DNA from: Yeosuana aromativorans
Lineage (GTDB): Bacteria > Bacteroidota > Bacteroidia > Flavobacteriales > Flavobacteriaceae
Direction of reading: 5' to 3'
Assembly: GCF_014646655.1 (NCBI RefSeq)
Contig: NZ_BMNR01000001.1
Location: 124,001-188,000, forward strand
Length of the DNA stretch: 64,000 nt
Shown here: piece by piece, positions 8,681-17,688 of the stretch
How positions within the stretch are numbered: position 1 is the stretch's first letter
Layout: each line of letters begins with the position of its first letter
Made by a program: the position numbers and the translations under genes
The notes under the pieces: generated by a model
What the model saw: the letters and a program-made list of their open reading frames with translations, nothing else
Database searches by the model: none
What the model was told of the DNA's origin: nothing

Positions 8681-8718
8681 CAGATGTCCAAAAAAAAGAA
8701 AATAATGTATATTGTAGC

Positions 8719-10143
8719 ATGAAAGTTTTAAAAAAAATATTAATCACAATACTTTCCCTGATTATTCTATTGGTTATTTCAGCCTTTATTATTTTAGGTA
8801 TTGATAATAACAAAACCAATTATTTAAGTATTGAAAAAAACGTGAGTTTTCATAAAACATCGTTTGCTATAACCAATGTCAATGTAATACCTATGTCTAA
8901 AGATACCGTTTTAGCAAATCAAACGGTCATCATAAAAAATGGTTTGATTGATAAAATTGGCACTGAAATAAGCGCAAATAATTATGAAATTGTAGATGCC
9001 AAAGGCAAGTTCCTTTCACCTGGCTTAATAGATATGCATGTTCATGTTTGGGACAAGTATGAACTTGGTCTTTATTTGGCCAATGGTGTGACTTCAGTTA
9101 GAAATATGTGGGGAATACCCTATCATTTAAGACTAAAAGAAGATATCAATAATCAGGATTTTTTAGCGCCTCAATTTATTATAGCAAGTCCAAAACTAAC
9201 CGGACCCAATGATTCTGGCATTGACAAGTTACAAATTTCAACACCAGAAGAAGGTAGGCAATTGGTCAAAAAATTTAAAGCAGATGGTTACGATTTAATA
9301 AAGACCTATGCTGGAATGCCAAAAAACATATTTGATGCCATTATAGAACAAGCCAGAATAGAGAACATGCCCATAGGAGCGCATCCAAGTTATGAAGTTG
9401 ATTATAGCTATCATTTCAAACCTGAAATTGTAACCATTGAGCATACTGAAGAGATTGTACAAGAAGCTTTGAAGTTTCAGCATGATAGCATAAAAACAAA
9501 ACACATTATAAATCTTTATGCAAACAATGATGTAGCTCACACACCTACTCTTTCTATTTTTCAAAACATAATTGACATCATTGAGCAAGGCGAAAACATC
9601 TTGAATGGTGAAGATGTTAGTTATATGAATCCCATGTTTGTTAAATTAGGCTCTATGGATGACTATAACCGTTGGACAAGTGAACAACAATACAATCCAG
9701 AAACCTTAAAGCGTATTAAAGACCAACATTCATGGCATTTAAAATTAGTCAAACAGTTAAGCGATGCTGGTGTAACTTTAGTTTGTGGAAGTGATTCAGG
9801 TATTATGTTTGCAAAACCAGGATTTTCAACTCATGAAGAATTATCACTTTACAAGGAAGCAGGTTTAAGTTCTTTTGAAGCGCTTTCAACAGCCACAATA
9901 AACCCTAGCAAAGTCTCACAATTTTTCAAAAATGTTGGAAGTGTTGAAGAAGGAAAAACAGCCAACCTTATTTTATCAAATGAAAATCCATTGGAAAACC
10001 TCAATACATTAAAAACACCCGAAATGGTTTGGGTAAATGGAAGAATGATTAATAAAAAAAATATTACCGATTTTAAAAACAAAGCTAAAAACAGAACAAA
10101 CGGTGCTGCAACGCTTATAAGAATTGTTGAAAGCTTACTTTAA
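8719..10143 (+). CDS. membrane-anchored amidohydrolase (imidazolonepropionase/prolidase-like)
   Basis: A 474-residue protein. Residues 5-28 are a single hydrophobic anchor or uncleaved signal. The rest is an amidohydrolase-superfamily TIM barrel: SPGLIDMHVHVWDKYELGLY near residue 100 carries the HxH metal ligands, IEHTEEI near 235 and LVCGSDSGIM near 355 carry further His and the catalytic Asp, and the C-terminal strand EGKTANLILSNENPL is the usual second beta-sandwich part. Such proteins hydrolyse cyclic amides or dipeptides outside the cytoplasm. The substrate cannot be deduced. It lies 38 bases after the barrel gene and may pair with the S41-like protease in peptide degradation. Confidence 0.85.
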   Translation: MKVLKKILITILSLIILLVISAFIILGIDNNKTNYLSIEKNVSFHKTSFAITNVNVIPMSKDTVLANQTVIIKNGLIDKIGTEISANNYEIVDAKGKFLSPGLIDMHVHVWDKYELGLYLANGVTSVRNMWGIPYHLRLKEDINNQDFLAPQFIIASPKLTGPNDSGIDKLQISTPEEGRQLVKKFKADGYDLIKTYAGMPKNIFDAIIEQARIENMPIGAHPSYEVDYSYHFKPEIVTIEHTEEIVQEALKFQHDSIKTKHIINLYANNDVAHTPTLSIFQNIIDIIEQGENILNGEDVSYMNPMFVKLGSMDDYNRWTSEQQYNPETLKRIKDQHSWHLKLVKQLSDAGVTLVCGSDSGIMFAKPGFSTHEELSLYKEAGLSSFEALSTATINPSKVSQFFKNVGSVEEGKTANLILSNENPLENLNTLKTPEMVWVNGRMINKKNITDFKNKAKNRTNGAATLIRIVESLL

Positions 10144-10162
10144 AAAACCATTTAAAAAAATA

Positions 10163-10528
10163 ATGAGCAATACTGAGGAATTTAAAAAAAACAAAATAAA
10201 AAGCGGCTTTTGGAAATCATCAAGCGACAATTTGTTTTGGATACAAGTACAAAATGAGACGGTTTTTTGGTTAGGCATGAATAAAAAAACGCAACAATAT
10301 AATGAAGGTTCAAATTGGTGCCACGTCGGCTATGGAACCTTTCAAGACAATACAATTTTACTTAATTGGAGTGATATGCCTATCGGCAATGATTGCCTTT
10401 CAGGAAACATCATCATCCAAATAATTAATGATAGCGAAATGAAAGTGATCAAAGATTCAGGAAATTTTGGGCTTTCTCATTGGAAATGGGTTAGCAAAAG
10501 AAATCATTTTCTTTTTACATCGTTTTAA
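10163..10528 (+). CDS. small uncharacterised tryptophan-rich protein
   Basis: About 121 residues from the internal ATG at 10163 (MSNTEEFKK). An earlier ATG at 10124 overlaps the amidohydrolase end and adds a basic stretch that looks spurious. There is no signal peptide or membrane segment. The sequence is built of short strands rich in Trp and Gly (FWIQVQNETVFWLGMN, NWCHVGYGTF, HWKWVSKRN), which suggests a small beta-barrel or lipocalin-like fold. I do not recognise a family. It sits between the amidohydrolase and a membrane protein on the same strand and may belong to the same transcript. Confidence 0.55.
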   Translation: MSNTEEFKKNKIKSGFWKSSSDNLFWIQVQNETVFWLGMNKKTQQYNEGSNWCHVGYGTFQDNTILLNWSDMPIGNDCLSGNIIIQIINDSEMKVIKDSGNFGLSHWKWVSKRNHFLFTSF

Positions 10529-10538
10529 AGATAAAGAA

Positions 10539-10988
10539 ATGAAAAAAAAACAAAAATTAATTGGTCTCCTTTTTATAATCATATCCATACTTCTGATCAT
10601 TGATTTTCATTTAAGCCATAATCTCTTTATTTCAGAGAATTTTCAATCGTTACATCATATTAACGGTGACTTTATAATGAATTTAGTGGCATTATCAATC
10701 ATTGCATTACTCTTAATTACCAGTATTTCATTACTTTTCAACTATCAAAAAACCAATTTTCTATTGGCTCTTTTTGGTTTTACGGCTTTAGAAGAATTTA
10801 TTTTTTCTGTTCTAGATTTGAAAATCACTCAATTCACAACTGTTTCAATTGTGATATTAATTATTAGCTCAGTCATGTTCCTGTACGCATCTTTCTTTAA
10901 TGTTTTCAAATTAAAAAAACTAACTTTCGGAAGAACTATTTCAGAGGCCGTATTTGGAGCATTCATTACATTAATCCCTCTATTATGA
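10539..10988 (+). CDS. small four-helix membrane protein, function unknown
   Basis: About 149 residues from ATG 10539 (MKKKQKLIG). A longer in-frame start at 10467 would run through the end of the previous gene and is less likely. Four hydrophobic segments are visible: LIGLLFIIISILLII, NLVALSIIALLLITSISLLF, FLLALFGFTALEEFIFSVL and FTTVSIVILIISSVMFLY. There are no catalytic motifs. Its stop overlaps the start of the acetyltransferase gene (ATGA overlap at 10985-10988), which implies translational coupling. Confidence 0.65.
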   Translation: MKKKQKLIGLLFIIISILLIIDFHLSHNLFISENFQSLHHINGDFIMNLVALSIIALLLITSISLLFNYQKTNFLLALFGFTALEEFIFSVLDLKITQFTTVSIVILIISSVMFLYASFFNVFKLKKLTFGRTISEAVFGAFITLIPLL

Positions 10989-11623
10989 ATACACATATTT
11001 ACGGCCCGGATAAAAACACAAAATACCCGCTTGAAAACCACTATAACCTGTGCTTTTTAAAAAACATCATTAAAAATCCTAACATCATTGTTGGTGATTA
11101 TACCTATTACCATGATTTTGAAGATGTTTACAACTTTGAAAGAAATGTAAAATATCATTTTGACTTTATTGGCGATAAATTAATAATAGGTAAGTTTTGC
11201 ATGATCGCTTCTGGAGTTAAATTTATTATGAACGGAGGTAATCATTTAACAAAATCTATTTCTACATATCCCTTTGCTATTTTTGGAAATGGCTGGGAAA
11301 AAGCTATGGATGGTAAAACATATCCAAGTAAAGGCAACACCACAATAGGCAACGATGTCTGGATTGGTCACAATGTTACCTTCATGCCAGGAGTTACCAT
11401 TGGCGATGGTGCAATCATAGCAACTAATTCCACTGTCACAAAAGATGTCAACCCTTATTCTATAGTTGCTGGCAATCCAGCTGTGGAAATAAGAAAACGT
11501 TTTACAGATAAAACCATTAAAAAACTATTGAAATTAAAATGGTGGGATTGGAACATTGATAAAATAACTGCAAATACCCAAAATTTGACTGATAGTGAAA
11601 TTGAAAAAATATCCTCAATATAG
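10985..11623 (+). CDS. CatB/Vat-type hexapeptide (xenobiotic) acetyltransferase
   Basis: A 212-residue left-handed beta-helix acetyltransferase. The start YGPDKNTKYPLENHYNLCFLK matches the XAT class (streptogramin and chloramphenicol acetyltransferases) in two parts: NIIVGDYTYYHD near residue 30 and MNGGNHLTKSISTYPF near 80, whose His is the expected catalytic base. Hexapeptide turns follow (TIGNDVWIGHNVTFMPGV, TIGDGAIIATNSTV), then SIVAGNPA. The family transfers acetyl from acetyl-CoA to hydroxyls of antibiotics or sugars. Chromosomal homologues are common and do not by themselves show resistance. The ATG overlaps the end of the membrane-protein gene. Confidence 0.88.
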   Translation: MNTHIYGPDKNTKYPLENHYNLCFLKNIIKNPNIIVGDYTYYHDFEDVYNFERNVKYHFDFIGDKLIIGKFCMIASGVKFIMNGGNHLTKSISTYPFAIFGNGWEKAMDGKTYPSKGNTTIGNDVWIGHNVTFMPGVTIGDGAIIATNSTVTKDVNPYSIVAGNPAVEIRKRFTDKTIKKLLKLKWWDWNIDKITANTQNLTDSEIEKISSI

Positions 11624-12003
11624 ATTACAAACCAAGTATTGAACAATCAATTAAACTGAATAAAAAAACCTTCAACCAAAAAGGCCGAAGGTCATACTTT
11701 GTAACTAAAACCAAACTCAAACTATTGTAATTCAATATATTACATATTATAATCTGTGCTTTTTTTACACATACACCAAACTATCCCGTTGCTATTTATG
11801 AAAATCGTGTTCCAAAACAGATTCAGTTTTGTTTGTAATAATCTGTTGGGCTAAAATTAAATTTACAAAAGTAAAACATCATTTTTGGAAAAGTGCTTTT
11901 TTATAGGATTCAAAAAAATCGGCTTGTAGATTGTATTGCAACCTATAAAAAATGATGCCTTGTCAAGGCATCATTTTTTTCAAATATATGCAGTGGTTTT
12001 GTA
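11624..12003. other. convergent intergenic region
   Basis: These 380 bases separate genes that face each other. They contain a weak hairpin at 11668-11692 (ACCTTC/GAAGGT) and the strong terminator at 11947-11979. I see no gene. Confidence 0.6.
11947..11979. terminator. bidirectional rho-independent terminator
   Basis: AATGATGCCTT (11951-11961), a 3-base loop and AAGGCATCATT (11965-11975) form an 11-pair stem. It is flanked by an A-run before and a T-run after, so it can stop transcription in both directions. It lies 25 bases beyond the stop of the leftward T9SS gene, closing the PUL. Confidence 0.88.
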
Positions 12004-13206
12004 CTATTTGATAATTAATTTTTGGACCCCTTTGCTTTGGTTAATGTCTTCAATCTTTAATAAGTATAAACCGCTTTTTAAGGCACTTACGTTTATTGCA
12101 TTATTGGACAACCTAGAAGTAGTTAAAACCAGTTTACCAGAGATATCAAAAATAGTCACTTTGGAGATTTTATTAGCACTATTTAAATAGACCAAACCTT
12201 TTGCTGGGTTGGGATACATAGTAAATTCAGCTTTATTAAAGTTCTTTGCATTTAAGGTATTATCAATAATTATTGAATTAAACTCTACTGTTCCAGCATC
12301 TTGAGCTTTTCCGTCCAATAGTGAACCAATTCCAACGGTAAACGTTATATTACCCGTCCAATCAGGGTCAACTCCTGCATCAGATAAATCAAAAGTATAA
12401 GTATGCTCCATGGCATCCAATGTACTCATTGTTTGTGTTCTGGTTACTTGACCACCCCCAGCAGGATAATAAACAAATCGCAGTTGGTCATTGGCTGCCG
12501 AATTATTTTTCAGTGTAATATGAACCTGTTTATGGGCTGTGGCATCAACATGATGAGTAAGTTGATCTAACTTAGCGTATTTAGTCGCAACAGGTGTAAA
12601 AGTCAAAATTCCACCTGTTGGCCCTGAAATGCTTGCATTAGTGGTAGTAAAGCCTTCAACATCATTATCAACATCAAAATTGTAAGTTTCTTGCAATGTT
12701 GTTGGAATAGAAGTTAACATTTCTACTTTGTCAATTTGAAAAATTTCAGTTCCAGTACCCGTAAAATTTGCATTCCCTATGGCTTTGAATTTTATATTTA
12801 ATTCATCTACAGTTCCAACCCATTTGTTTCCACTAAAATCAACATAATAAGTTTGCCAATCGCTATCTCCATTAGAAATAGGTACACTAACATATGTATT
12901 TCCTGAATTAGCGTCACCACTTGTTACAGATTGAGCTCTAATTTCAAGAGGACCAGTAGCACTTAAGTTTTTCATTGTAATTGCTAGGATAGACACCAAA
13001 GCAGGATCAACAGATGGGACAACAGGGTTAATTTTTAAGCCAGGGTTATCAACACCATCTTTACTGGTTAATTCCCAATAAGTTGCTTGTACTGCTTGGG
13101 TTGAAGCAAGAGGTGTCCAACCATCATCAGTATTCGTAAAATCCCAGGTTTGAGCAAAGCCAAACACGGGCAAAATTGCTAAAATTAAAAATGTAATTTT
13201 TTTCAT
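12004..13206 (-). CDS. secreted beta-sandwich protein with T9SS sorting domain
   Basis: A 400-residue protein with a signal peptide (MKKITFLILAILPVFGFAQ). Two related beta-rich modules follow: about residues 20-160 (TWDFTNTDDGW, FQIDKVEM) and about 170-310 (YNFDVDNDVEGFTTT, FNSIIIDNTL). Each begins with an F/W-D-F/V-x-x-D-x-x-x-W/F pattern typical of carbohydrate-binding-like modules in flavobacterial secreted proteins. The last 75 residues are a type A T9SS sorting domain (FTMYPNPAKGLVYL, KVTIFDISGKLV, LKSGLYLLKI). No catalytic residues are evident. As the partner of the GH5 gene 12 bases upstream, it may be a surface glycan-binding protein. Confidence 0.75.
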   Translation of the reverse strand: MKKITFLILAILPVFGFAQTWDFTNTDDGWTPLASTQAVQATYWELTSKDGVDNPGLKINPVVPSVDPALVSILAITMKNLSATGPLEIRAQSVTSGDANSGNTYVSVPISNGDSDWQTYYVDFSGNKWVGTVDELNIKFKAIGNANFTGTGTEIFQIDKVEMLTSIPTTLQETYNFDVDNDVEGFTTTNASISGPTGGILTFTPVATKYAKLDQLTHHVDATAHKQVHITLKNNSAANDQLRFVYYPAGGGQVTRTQTMSTLDAMEHTYTFDLSDAGVDPDWTGNITFTVGIGSLLDGKAQDAGTVEFNSIIIDNTLNAKNFNKAEFTMYPNPAKGLVYLNSANKISKVTIFDISGKLVLTTSRLSNNAINVSALKSGLYLLKIEDINQSKGVQKLIIK

Positions 13207-13218
13207 AGTATTAAAAAT

Positions 13219-14655
13219 TTAGTTAGTAAAAGTATTGTGTATTAATAATTTTTGATTTGTGCTAAACCCATCTTTAAAGACCACTTTTAAAAGATATAAG
13301 CCGTCCTTTAAAATAGAGACATCTATAGCATTAAAATTGTCAGTTATGGTATGCTGCTGTCCTAATAAATTAAAAAATTTGATTGACATAATTTCAGCAT
13401 TCGCTTTGATGTTTACAAACTTGCTAGCAGGGTTTGGGTAAATTTTACAGGTTTGGTTTGCTGTTACTTTTTTTACACCCAGAGTCCCCGCATTGAGCAA
13501 GGCATTTTTTACATCCTCAACCCAAGTACGATCGCTTACCTTGTAAACAGTTTTGTTAGATTCATCTCCTGCATCCCAAGCCGTAAAAGCAAAGCCTCTG
13601 CTAAGGGCCGCTTCTGCCAAATACCCGTAATAGGCCACCCTTGAAGCAGCATCTGGCCCACCAAAATCACCATAGGTTTGAGTGCTATAATTGAAACCAC
13701 CCTCATTATCGGCACCAAATTCACCAAGTAATATGGGAATGTTGTTTGTTTGAGACCATGATTGTACAGCATCAAAATTAGTGTCTATTTCAGCAGTATC
13801 TGATGAATTTCCCCAATCATAATCATTTTGATTTTGACTTGAAGACGCCGTAAAGGCTCGTGGCCAATAATAATGAAATGTGGCTATTAAATTACTATCA
13901 CTGGCTATAACTGAATTTCCTATTTGAAGTGGTGCTTCATAAGAGTTTTTGCTTCCTCCGGTTATGACAATATTTCTGGCGGCATTGTTGCTTCCTGAAT
14001 TTCTTATGATATTAATTATATCAGTGTTTAAAACATCCATCTCAACATCGGTTATGTTAAAAAAGGGCTCATTGATAACTTCAAATAATAAATCGTATGT
14101 ATAGTCTTTAAATCTATTGGCAATTTGGGACCAAATAGCCCTAAACTTTTCATTATCCGCAGCACGTTTAGCTGATGTTGGATAGGTATACAAATCAGGA
14201 GCCTTTGTTTGGTTGAATGTTTCTATAAATTCACTTTTTAATGTGCTTCCATGAAAATCCAGAATAACTACCAAATTTTGGTTTAATCCCCAATTAATAA
14301 CTTCTTCTACTCGATCTAAATAAGCTGAACTTACCACATAATCATCCGGAGTGCCCGTATATGTGGCGGCAGTACCAGCGTCTTTTGAATAAACAGAAGT
14401 ATCACCAGACGTTCGAGAACCAAAAAAATCCATTGGTACACGTACCGTTTTAAAACCTGCCACAGCAACGTCTTGAAAATAGCTTTCTGTAAAAGCTGGA
14501 GCCCAATTTCCTTCAACTGGAGCACTCATAACATTTCCCATATTTATACCACGTCCCATTTTGTTCACCATTTGTTGTGGTGTGGGTTGGGACATAGCTT
14601 GTTGAAAAAACAAGCAAGTGAATATTGTAAATATGAGAAATGCTGAATGCTTCAT
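13219..14655 (-). CDS. glycoside hydrolase family 5 enzyme with T9SS sorting domain
   Basis: A 478-residue protein with a signal peptide ending at MSQ, a GH5 barrel at about residues 30-385 and a T9SS type A domain at about 400-478 (CKIYPNPASKFVNI, LKDGLYLLKV). GH5 landmarks are GRGINMGN near 37, FKTVRVPMDF near 70, ILDFHGS near 133, FEVINEPFF with the acid/base Glu196, ATFHYYWP near 260 and LLGEFGAD with the nucleophile Glu312. Both catalytic residues are present, so it should be active on a beta-linked glucan, mannan or xylan at the cell surface. The subfamily is not clear. It sits between a small Spy-like protein and a putative binding protein, as one operon. Confidence 0.92.
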   Translation of the reverse strand: MKHSAFLIFTIFTCLFFQQAMSQPTPQQMVNKMGRGINMGNVMSAPVEGNWAPAFTESYFQDVAVAGFKTVRVPMDFFGSRTSGDTSVYSKDAGTAATYTGTPDDYVVSSAYLDRVEEVINWGLNQNLVVILDFHGSTLKSEFIETFNQTKAPDLYTYPTSAKRAADNEKFRAIWSQIANRFKDYTYDLLFEVINEPFFNITDVEMDVLNTDIINIIRNSGSNNAARNIVITGGSKNSYEAPLQIGNSVIASDSNLIATFHYYWPRAFTASSSQNQNDYDWGNSSDTAEIDTNFDAVQSWSQTNNIPILLGEFGADNEGGFNYSTQTYGDFGGPDAASRVAYYGYLAEAALSRGFAFTAWDAGDESNKTVYKVSDRTWVEDVKNALLNAGTLGVKKVTANQTCKIYPNPASKFVNIKANAEIMSIKFFNLLGQQHTITDNFNAIDVSILKDGLYLLKVVFKDGFSTNQKLLIHNTFTN

Positions 14656-14666
14656 GTAACGTGCTA

Positions 14667-15023
14667 TTAATCTTTGCCTTTCATTCTTTCTTTTGCTTGT
14701 TTAATCGCCTCCTTCTGTTTACTGTTTAAAACCTCTTTATGGATTTTTTGAAAATATTTTTTACTGATTTTCTTAATTTCATTTTTGTCCATACCCTTTC
14801 TTTTAGCTTTATCAATTTCTTTCAATCGCTTTTCAAGAATTGACTGGATTTCCTCTTTTTGATCATCTGTTAGTTCTAAAAATTCATTAACTGAAATGAT
14901 TTGGTCATTTATTTCATTAACTTTTTCTTTGACCTGTTGCTTAATATCTTCAGATTGGGCAAAACCAGTTAATGACATTCCTAGGAAGAAAATACAGACG
15001 GTCATTATTTTTTTCATTCTCAT
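14667..15023 (-). CDS. small periplasmic Spy/LTXXQ-like helical protein
   Basis: About 118 residues from MRMKKIMTVC, which gives a clean signal peptide ending at GFAQ. An ATG at 15047 adds only a polar stretch and a start at 15017 is also possible. The mature part is highly charged and helical, with an LELTDDQKEEIQSIL segment followed by LNSKQKEAIKQAKE, the LTxxQ-type repeats of Spy/CpxP-like chaperones. It lies 12 bases before the GH5 gene on the same strand. A conserved motif at 15115-15141 precedes it, so it is likely the first gene of this three-gene unit. Confidence 0.65.
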   Translation of the reverse strand: MRMKKIMTVCIFFLGMSLTGFAQSEDIKQQVKEKVNEINDQIISVNEFLELTDDQKEEIQSILEKRLKEIDKAKRKGMDKNEIKKISKKYFQKIHKEVLNSKQKEAIKQAKERMKGKD

Positions 15024-15114
15024 TTTTGTAGGTTTTGTGTAATTCATTTTCTGTATTTTTTTTGCAATTAGTTAATTACGTAAATATCCTCTTTTTCCTT
15101 TTTATAGAGGTTTG

Positions 15115-15141
15115 AAAATAGTCAGATAACGTTTGATTATG
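15115..15141 (-). promoter_or_regulatory. PUL-associated motif, site A
   Basis: Read on the plus strand: AAAA, three bases, TCAG (15122-15125), then CGTTTG (15130-15135) and ATTATG. Similar arrays with the same spacing stand at 17659, 37130 and 45493, each upstream of a leftward PUL transcription unit. Sites A and B match at 19 of 27 positions. A role as binding site for the hybrid regulator is inference. Confidence 0.45.
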
Positions 15142-15229
15142 ATGAAAATATAGGCTCCAACAAGCCAAAAAAAAAGATACTGCCAACAAAACACCTATCA
15201 AACATTAATTTTAAATTAAAGAAATTAAA

Positions 15230-16120
15230 TTAATTGTTTAAAGGAAATAAGTGTTGCAAGCCTTGGAGGTTTTCTGGTAAGATCACTTCTGGATCACCAC
15301 CTTTTACATGGCCTAGAATACCAAACGGCCCTGTGTATTTTAAGTCCAACAATTGTTGGATCATGTCTTTTTCTAAATTACCTTGACCAATAGTGATAAT
15401 TTTAGGGCCTTCTTTTTTCATGCCATTTAGGTTAACGCACCATAAATAAGGCAAAAGCATTTTTATGTTTTCTGAATAATTTTGTAAATCGTCATGGGCA
15501 TGGTGGAAATTAAAGACAACCCCAATATTCTCGTTTGGAAGTGCTTTAACGATCTTGAACAGGTTTTCTGGCTTTCCAAACCAACCGCCATGATTGTACA
15601 GGGCTATTTTACATCCTAATGCCTGCGCTCTCTTTGATAGGAAGGAAACCATTTCAACAGATTGTTTTAAGGATTCAGCCTCTGATAAATCCTCAAAATA
15701 AGTAGGCTCAAAACCCACCCAAATTTGAGTGTGCAAGCCAACCGCTTTTAAGTTTTTAAACACCGCTTCGCTTTCGGGTTTTAAAGCCTGTGGACGGTCC
15801 CTTCTTAAATTAACAAACAGCCAAACGGCATCAATCTTGATATCGTTGTCTTTGGCCAATTGCCACTCAAGCCCCATAGTTGGCACATGTTTTGGGCGGT
15901 TTCCATAAGCATACCTTTTTAAACCTAAACGTTTTAGCATATCAATACGCTGTTGGGGTGTGCGCTCCTTAACATCAAAACCAACTATGGACCATGGAAT
16001 GAGATTACTTTTTCTGAAAGCATAAAAATTTTCATGTTTTGTAGCCTGGGTTTGCTTTACCTTACAAGCATTGTACATTAGCGCACAGAAACATACCAAT
16101 AAAATTTTTAATACTCTCAT
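15230..16120 (-). CDS. lipoprotein with sugar isomerase/epimerase-like TIM barrel
   Basis: A 296-residue protein with a lipoprotein signal (LVCFCALMYNAC, acylated Cys19). The body fits the xylose isomerase-like / AP endonuclease 2 TIM barrel: FVNLRRDRP near residue 103, IALYNHGGWFGKPENLFKIV near 175, VFNFHHAHDD near 205, and KYTGPFGILGHVKGGD near the C-terminus. The NHGG and HHAH segments are usual metal-binding parts. Such secreted or lipidated members are frequent in sulfatase-rich PULs but mostly uncharacterised. It directly follows the GH12-like T9SS gene (14-base gap). Confidence 0.75.
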   Translation of the reverse strand: MRVLKILLVCFCALMYNACKVKQTQATKHENFYAFRKSNLIPWSIVGFDVKERTPQQRIDMLKRLGLKRYAYGNRPKHVPTMGLEWQLAKDNDIKIDAVWLFVNLRRDRPQALKPESEAVFKNLKAVGLHTQIWVGFEPTYFEDLSEAESLKQSVEMVSFLSKRAQALGCKIALYNHGGWFGKPENLFKIVKALPNENIGVVFNFHHAHDDLQNYSENIKMLLPYLWCVNLNGMKKEGPKIITIGQGNLEKDMIQQLLDLKYTGPFGILGHVKGGDPEVILPENLQGLQHLFPLNN

Positions 16121-16134
16121 TTATAAATTTAACC

Positions 16135-17598
16135 TTACTGTTTTATTATTCTTTTTATCTGAACAAATGCTTCGCTCTTTATCTTTACGATATACATCCC
16201 AGAAGGAATAGCTTCTAAATGCATTGTAGTTTTTGGACCAGTTAGAGGCGTTTTTTGGACCAATCTTCCTAAGTTATCAAATAGTTCAATGGTTCCATTT
16301 TGTATGCTGGATTGTCCAATACTAACAGTCAACAATTCCTTTGTTGGATTGGGATATAATAAAACCGTCTGATTTTCTTTATCATCTATTGATAATGTCA
16401 TATCCAAAAATTCCACATTGGATTGTGTTGACTCATTAAAAGAGCGATCCTTAGCCGTTACATAATAATTGTAAGACGCATTGGTAACCGTATTGTCCAC
16501 AAAGCTATTGGTTCTAATTTCTGAGCCTATGACGGTATAAGGGCCTCCGTTTACTGAACGATATACCGTATAGGTATCAAAAGCAGGGTCGGTTGAGGCA
16601 TCCCAATTTAACAGCACGCTTCCTGTTTGATCCGTAGCAGTTAAATTTGCCAGCGCATTGGGTGCCGTGCTGTCTAATGTTGTATAAAAGTAATCATTGT
16701 TAAGTATCGATTCGCCTTCATAAACTTCATAACCAGCAGAAATAGACTTTATCCATAAAATGCCCACTGCCACTTTTAAATCGGCTAAGGTCCTTTCATC
16801 TGTGGTCAACGGTACATAATCCAAATAATTTTTGGTACAGTCTATGAACTGTTTTAAGGAATGGTCTAAATAAGGAATGGGCTTACTGTTATCTATAGGA
16901 ATAAATTTAATATGAACTTTATCATTTTTATCATAATTTGGGTCACCAACCGGATAATCAAAAAACTTATAGCGGACAGCCCAGCTGTAAGCAACACCAT
17001 TCAAATACACTGTAAACGGTTTTATTGCACCGCCTGGTGTTTCCCTTGCAAAATACCAATATCTGCCACCAGGGTTACTTAAATCGGTCAAGTCATCTTG
17101 TTGGTAACTTACATTTTGAATAACCAAATCGTAATCCCGCGCTGCCGGATCTGGTGCTGATGTTTTTGTTCCTCCATCAAAAATCACGTTAATGGTAGCC
17201 CACCACTTATCTGTGGAATCACCAGCATTTGATTGGGATGTTTTCCAATTGATTCGAAGCTCATCTGTTAAATCTTGTATCTGTATGGGCAGTCCGCATG
17301 CATTTACATCGCCGGAATAATACGTTCCATTAATTTTAAAACCTCCCACAGTTCCACTGGGGTAACCATCAAAGCTGGTTCCTCCCTGATTGGTATAGTG
17401 TATACTAAAAGCAGCCCCATTTACATCTACTTGTGAAGGATCGTAAGTCATTGGGGAACCATCATTGTACAATGGGTTGGTCAATCCAAAATTGTGGTTG
17501 GGCTTAATTAAGGTATTGTAACTTGTGACTGTTGTTTGAGCAAAAACAAAACTAGTTGAAGCTACTAATGCAATGGCAATAAAGTAAATGGTTCTCAA
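16135..17598 (-). CDS. GH12-like secreted protein with Fn3 and T9SS domains
   Basis: A 487-residue protein: signal peptide to about 21, a jelly-roll-like domain at about 25-305, an Fn3 domain at about 314-400 (APNALANLTATDQTG, YYVTAKDRSFN) and a T9SS domain at about 415-487 (VLLYPNPTKELLTV, IPSGMYIVKI). The first domain resembles GH12 endoglucanases in order and spacing: WWATINVIFDGG, then DYDLVIQN, then FTVYLNGVAYSWAVRY, then SLKQFI, then IKSISAGYEVYEG. GH12 has DYExMIW for the nucleophile and GTEPFTG for the acid/base. Here the nucleophile position would be Asp157 instead of Glu, while Glu291 is kept. The GH12 relation is my own motif-level reading and needs a profile search. Motif site B lies upstream. 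Confidence 0.6.
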   Translation of the reverse strand: MRTIYFIAIALVASTSFVFAQTTVTSYNTLIKPNHNFGLTNPLYNDGSPMTYDPSQVDVNGAAFSIHYTNQGGTSFDGYPSGTVGGFKINGTYYSGDVNACGLPIQIQDLTDELRINWKTSQSNAGDSTDKWWATINVIFDGGTKTSAPDPAARDYDLVIQNVSYQQDDLTDLSNPGGRYWYFARETPGGAIKPFTVYLNGVAYSWAVRYKFFDYPVGDPNYDKNDKVHIKFIPIDNSKPIPYLDHSLKQFIDCTKNYLDYVPLTTDERTLADLKVAVGILWIKSISAGYEVYEGESILNNDYFYTTLDSTAPNALANLTATDQTGSVLLNWDASTDPAFDTYTVYRSVNGGPYTVIGSEIRTNSFVDNTVTNASYNYYVTAKDRSFNESTQSNVEFLDMTLSIDDKENQTVLLYPNPTKELLTVSIGQSSIQNGTIELFDNLGRLVQKTPLTGPKTTMHLEAIPSGMYIVKIKSEAFVQIKRIIKQ

Positions 17599-17658
17599 AA
17601 TCGGTTAATTTAAGTTTGACTTGCAAATTAAATTCTATAAAAGAGAATTCATGGTATA

Positions 17659-17685
17659 AAAACTATCAGAATACGTTCAATTTTG
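17659..17685 (-). promoter_or_regulatory. PUL-associated motif, site B
   Basis: Read on the plus strand: AAAACTATCAG, then ACGTT at 17673-17677, then ATTTTG. It lies about 60 bases before the GH12-like gene start. It shares 19 of 27 positions with site A and the first ten bases with the site upstream of susC. Confidence 0.45.
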
Positions 17686-17688
17686 CTT

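Noticed and set aside
10985-11623. Reading the CatB/Vat-type gene as an antibiotic-resistance determinant
   Set aside because: Family membership alone does not show drug acetylation, and there is no mobile context at this position.
11668-11692. ACCTTC/GAAGGT hairpin after the acetyltransferase gene as a rightward terminator
   Set aside because: The stem is short and no T-run follows in the rightward direction, so it is mentioned only as weak structure.
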